Shown: piece by piece, positions 6,997 through 9,553 of the stretch
Layout of the letters: the number at the start of each line of letters is the position of its first letter
Numbering within the stretch: the first letter of the stretch is position 1
Source of the DNA: a bacterium
Lineage (GTDB): Bacteria > Pseudomonadota > Gammaproteobacteria > Berkiellales > Berkiellaceae
NCBI GenBank assembly: GCA_009927065.1
Contig: RFNU01000221.1
Span: 1 to 9,553, forward strand
Length of the DNA stretch: 9,553 nucleotides
Reading direction: 5' to 3'
Program-made: the position numbers and the translations under genes
Notes under the pieces: generated by a model
Database searches by the model: none
The model's input: the letters and a program-made list of their open reading frames with translations, nothing else
Told to the model about the DNA's origin: nothing

Positions 6997-7023
6997 TTTA
7001 TAAAGGTTTATTTTAATAAACAA
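6997..7023 (-). promoter_or_regulatory. Candidate promoter/operator of the efflux operon
   Basis: In the divergent gap between the adaptor and the 7112 gene, a perfect 7-bp inverted repeat with 2-nt spacer, GTTTATT-TT-AATAAAC, occupies 7006-7021. On the minus strand it sits between a possible -35 TTGTTT (7023-7018) and a good -10 TATAAA (7002-6997). That is where a repressor would block the pump operon, but the 15-nt spacer and AT-only arms make both promoter and operator tentative. The implied leader would be only about 10 nt. Confidence 0.3.
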
Positions 7024-7111
7024 GAAGACAGATCAAGATGGAGTAGAAAGACTGTATTATTAAGTGTAGAGAAAATGAGATGATATTCAATAAAAGCTAT
7101 TGTGAAGACTG

Positions 7112-8125
7112 ATGAAGAAAAAAATCGCTGTTTTAGGCCCTGCTTTTACCGCGTATTGTATTGAAATGGCGTTAAAAGGTTATGCTACGGTGGAATCTTG
7201 GGAGCCGCAAATACAAGAGCTCTCTACATGGCAAGATAGGAACCTTTCTTCTTACACTATATTTGATATAGGTTTATTAGGCGCACCAACGCCGCAGCGA
7301 TCATGGATTGCTCAATCGATATCGCATAAACAATTGATAATAAAAAGTTCTTACGATCTTAATCAAGACCCTTGGTACGCGTATTGGAGAGGAGAGACAG
7401 CCTTCTCCAAGTTAATCAAAAAATTATCCATGCAGGCGCATTGTCCTCTTGATTCGGTTAATTTCATTGAAGAAGAGTTAAGAGTATTGAATCTTTTAGC
7501 CGGACTTTTATTGATTGATACGCAAGAGTTATTATTATATTCAGCAAGTTTTGTGATAAGTTTATTAAACTGTTTTGATGGACAAAAGCTTCATAAAATC
7601 TGTTATCAATCTTTAAGAACGTTAGCACTCTCTCGGCTTTTAGTTTACAAATATACAGACAGTGATCGTATTGAACGATCGGGTAATAAAATTGCAATTC
7701 ATAACAAAGAGTATGATGGGTTAGTCGTCACAGATTGGAGTGCCATCAAAAGCTCTCACTTTCTTTCAGTTCAAGAAAAAAAATGGTTAGAGCTATTAAA
7801 ACAACGCAAATGTTTTATGCATCTTCATGATAATATAAAAGACGATGTGTCTTGCTATGTTGATGCAACCATGGTCAAAATGAGACTTTCTTTGCACACA
7901 AGTTTAGCGGTGAGTAGAAATCCTTTAGCGCAGATCGATCATCAACAATCAGTTGTTTTACCACAGTGGCCAAAAGAATTTGAGTTGATGATGGCTCAAG
8001 GATTGTATGTCGGCACGCATCATAAGACATTATATTGCCCATATTTTTATCCGTTGATACTCAATGACTACTTGCAAGCCATCGATCACGTAAAACATCA
8101 TATACTTGCAAGACGTATTTTTTAA
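7112..8125 (+). CDS. Divergent Rossmann/flavin-oxidoreductase-like protein next to a CFA-like gene
   Basis: A 337-residue cytoplasmic protein that I cannot assign firmly. The N-terminus KKIAVLGPAFTAYCIEMALKG (3-23) followed by TVESWE (26-31) has the strand-loop-helix-strand pattern of a FAD/NAD-binding Rossmann fold ending in the usual acidic residue. However, the glycine loop GxGxxG reads G9-P-A11-F-T-A14, keeping only the first glycine. EYDGLVVTDW (200-209) resembles the EYDxVVxAT strand of flavin amine-oxidase-family proteins. It is shorter than typical amine-oxidase-family enzymes, and no clear C-terminal FAD motif is visible. Its position just upstream of a CFA-like methyltransferase fits the common clustering of a flavin amine-oxidase-like gene with cfa. 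The ribosome binding site is weak (GAAG 4 nt before the ATG). It may be a non-flavin relative, a partner protein, or a different Rossmann protein; the gene itself is well supported by its long open frame. Confidence 0.8.
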   Translation: MKKKIAVLGPAFTAYCIEMALKGYATVESWEPQIQELSTWQDRNLSSYTIFDIGLLGAPTPQRSWIAQSISHKQLIIKSSYDLNQDPWYAYWRGETAFSKLIKKLSMQAHCPLDSVNFIEEELRVLNLLAGLLLIDTQELLLYSASFVISLLNCFDGQKLHKICYQSLRTLALSRLLVYKYTDSDRIERSGNKIAIHNKEYDGLVVTDWSAIKSSHFLSVQEKKWLELLKQRKCFMHLHDNIKDDVSCYVDATMVKMRLSLHTSLAVSRNPLAQIDHQQSVVLPQWPKEFELMMAQGLYVGTHHKTLYCPYFYPLILNDYLQAIDHVKHHILARRIF

Positions 8126-8165
8126 CTTCGGTCGCAATAAGCCCCCTCTAGCATTTCTTGTGCAA

Positions 8166-8190
8166 TTTAGTGGTGGGAATTGTCACTAAA
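8166..8190. repeat. Inverted repeat upstream of the CFA-like promoter
   Basis: TTTAGTG (8166-8172) and CACTAAA (8184-8190) form perfect 7-bp arms around an 11-nt centre. It lies 15 nt upstream of the proposed -35 box of the CFA-like gene, a position suited to a dimeric activator or regulator site. No T-run follows on either strand, so it is not an intrinsic terminator for the upstream gene. Confidence 0.35.
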
Positions 8191-8204
8191 ATATCAAGCA
8201 AATC

Positions 8205-8233
8205 TCGACTTAATTGATTGAACAGAGGATAAT
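8205..8233 (+). promoter_or_regulatory. Sigma70-type promoter of the CFA-like gene
   Basis: A -35 box TCGACT (8205-8210, four of six) with a 17-nt spacer and -10 GATAAT (8228-8233, five of six) would start transcription near 8240, about 30 nt before the ATG. This suggests that the CFA-like gene can be transcribed independently of the 7112 gene despite the same orientation. Confidence 0.45.
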
Positions 8234-8269
8234 AAAACCTGCGATATAAATCGGAATATTTTTTCTCCT

Positions 8270-9544
8270 ATGTCAAAAGAAATTGTTACCCAATCACAGA
8301 CGAAGCAAAAAGATCAATCTCAAAAAGAGCTACGTACTCGTCTTTCCCATTTAAACGAGTGTTCTATTGAATGGCATTCTGAGCAAAGCACAGAAGTCGT
8401 TGGTGAAGGCTCAATGAAAATGAGTCTGAACGAACTTACTGAACATTCTTTAGAGATCTTAGCTAAAGGAGATGGTCTAGACTGGATAGCAAGTTATATT
8501 CAAGGACACTGGAATAGTTCTGATTTATTACAATTTATCAAGCAGATGGTTAAGAAAGATGAACTCAAATTAAAATCAACATCTTTGTGGCGCCGCTCAG
8601 TCTTTCAATTGTATAAGCACTGGATGCATCAATCCGCAACACAAGCTTTTGATTTTTTAAAAGTACATCACGATCTTTCTGATCGGTTTTTTGAGGTTTT
8701 TTTAGATCAGCATTATTTACTGTATGGGACCGCATTATATCTTCATCCTCAAGCCTCTCTTGATCAGGCAGCACAATCCCAGCTGCAACGAGTGTGTGAG
8801 AAACTCTCTGTCATTCCTACTGATCATCTTTTTGATGCCGGATCTGGATGGGGAGGCCTGGGACTATACGCAGCAAAATATTATGGAGCAAAAGTTACAA
8901 TATTAAGCCAATCGTTGCAACATCAAAAATTTATTCAAGCAAAAGCTTATTTGATGAATGTGCAACATCTTGTGACACTGATCGATCGTGAAACTTTAAT
9001 CAAAGAAACACATTCTTTTAACAAGATAGCATTATTAACACCGATGAACTTGGTTGGACATTTGTATGCAAAAGAGTTGATTGAACAATTAAGTAAGACT
9101 TTGGATCCTAGAGGCTTAATGCTGATCCAGACACTGACTCAGATTGATGAAGGATTTGGGGCCTTAATAGAATCTTTTATGCAGCGATATTTCTTTGATT
9201 CTTATACATTATATTCACTGCCTATGTTTTTTCAAAAAGCAGTTAATCATTCTGGGCTGAAGCTATTACATTTAGAGACAATGGATGAGCATGTTGCTAG
9301 AACCTTTATTGATTGGTACCAACGTTTACAAGATAATCGAAATAGATTAGTTGATACAGGATTAACTCCAACATTCTTAAGACTTTATGACGCTTATATT
9401 GCACTTTTTTATGCAGGGGCGTGTACCCGAAAACTGCAAGGAACACAGATTTTGTTGGCTAAGAATAATTATCAAGGCAATGATTGGTTGCTATCGCACG
9501 CCAAATCAGGATATTTTCCATCACCTTTAATCAATAATCATTAA
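8270..9544 (+). CDS. Cyclopropane-fatty-acid-synthase-fold SAM methyltransferase, divergent active site
   Basis: Canonical CFA synthase (EC 2.1.1.79) methylates unsaturated phospholipid acyl chains. This 424-residue protein keeps the family architecture: an N-terminal domain (about 20-120, with GDGLDWIASYIQGHWNSSDL matching SLGLGESYMDGWWECDRL of E. coli Cfa), HHDLSD (133-138, for HYDLGN), and SAM motif I FDAGSGWGG (188-196, for LDIGCGWGG). Residues thought to hold the catalytic bicarbonate in E. coli Cfa are replaced: Cys139 by Thr154, Glu239 by Asn260 (EHVG reads NLVG), His266 by Gln287, Tyr317 by Val342. SAM binding is therefore plausible, but ordinary cyclopropanation is doubtful. No Shine-Dalgarno precedes the ATG at 8270. 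ATGs at codons 49 and 51, with GAAGG upstream, are alternatives, but they would remove conserved-length N-domain sequence. The C-terminus carries an extension after the usual QLWQVV-like segment. The upstream flavin-type gene is the likely partner. Confidence 0.88.
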   Translation: MSKEIVTQSQTKQKDQSQKELRTRLSHLNECSIEWHSEQSTEVVGEGSMKMSLNELTEHSLEILAKGDGLDWIASYIQGHWNSSDLLQFIKQMVKKDELKLKSTSLWRRSVFQLYKHWMHQSATQAFDFLKVHHDLSDRFFEVFLDQHYLLYGTALYLHPQASLDQAAQSQLQRVCEKLSVIPTDHLFDAGSGWGGLGLYAAKYYGAKVTILSQSLQHQKFIQAKAYLMNVQHLVTLIDRETLIKETHSFNKIALLTPMNLVGHLYAKELIEQLSKTLDPRGLMLIQTLTQIDEGFGALIESFMQRYFFDSYTLYSLPMFFQKAVNHSGLKLLHLETMDEHVARTFIDWYQRLQDNRNRLVDTGLTPTFLRLYDAYIALFYAGACTRKLQGTQILLAKNNYQGNDWLLSHAKSGYFPSPLINNH

Positions 9545-9553
9545 AAAATAAAG

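Noticed and set aside
7464..7697. Minus-strand open frame of 77 codons, and similar short frames at 8565-8774 and 8724-8906
   Set aside because: They overlap conserved coding sequence of the Rossmann-like and CFA-like genes, without ribosome sites or recognisable domains.

Overview
The window is AT-rich, densely coded DNA that looks like a gammaproteobacterial chromosome. The best evidence is a near-canonical YadG/YadH ABC exporter pair, a TesA-type esterase, a bacterial tRNA-Asn with an encoded CCA end, and a CFA-synthase-like protein, all closest in sequence character to Gammaproteobacteria. The base composition would suit a host-associated lineage such as Legionellales, but that placement is a guess. 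There is no phage, transposon, integrase or CRISPR signal.

Layout. (1) 65-1751, plus strand: an ABC export operon, ATPase (yadG) then ABC-2 permease (yadH), overlapping by 8 nt. (2) 1752-1948: intergenic, holding a nested AT-rich dyad and a good sigma70-type promoter. (3) 1949-2612: tRNA-Asn(GUU), followed only 3 nt later by a secreted TesA/SGNH esterase whose only plausible Shine-Dalgarno lies in the tRNA acceptor stem. (4) 2677-6980, minus strand: a three-gene drug-efflux-type operon of periplasmic adaptor, RND permease and a 53-residue secreted Cys/Pro-rich peptide, tightly coupled (8-nt overlap, then a 1-nt gap) and ending at a hairpin shared with the convergent tesA. No TolC-type outer-membrane partner or regulator is in view. 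(5) 7112-9544, plus strand: a protein resembling a flavin amine-oxidase-type Rossmann protein with an eroded dinucleotide-binding loop, then a cyclopropane-fatty-acid-synthase-fold methyltransferase whose bicarbonate-site residues are almost all replaced.

The main functional themes are envelope transport (ABC exporter and RND pump) and envelope lipid chemistry (TesA and the CFA-like pair). The most noteworthy points are the tRNA/mRNA junction at 2024/2028, the unannotated-size peptide translationally coupled to the RND pump, with its G/C-run and internal repeat, and the paired degenerate flavoprotein-like and CFA-like proteins, which may perform a non-canonical lipid modification or be non-catalytic.
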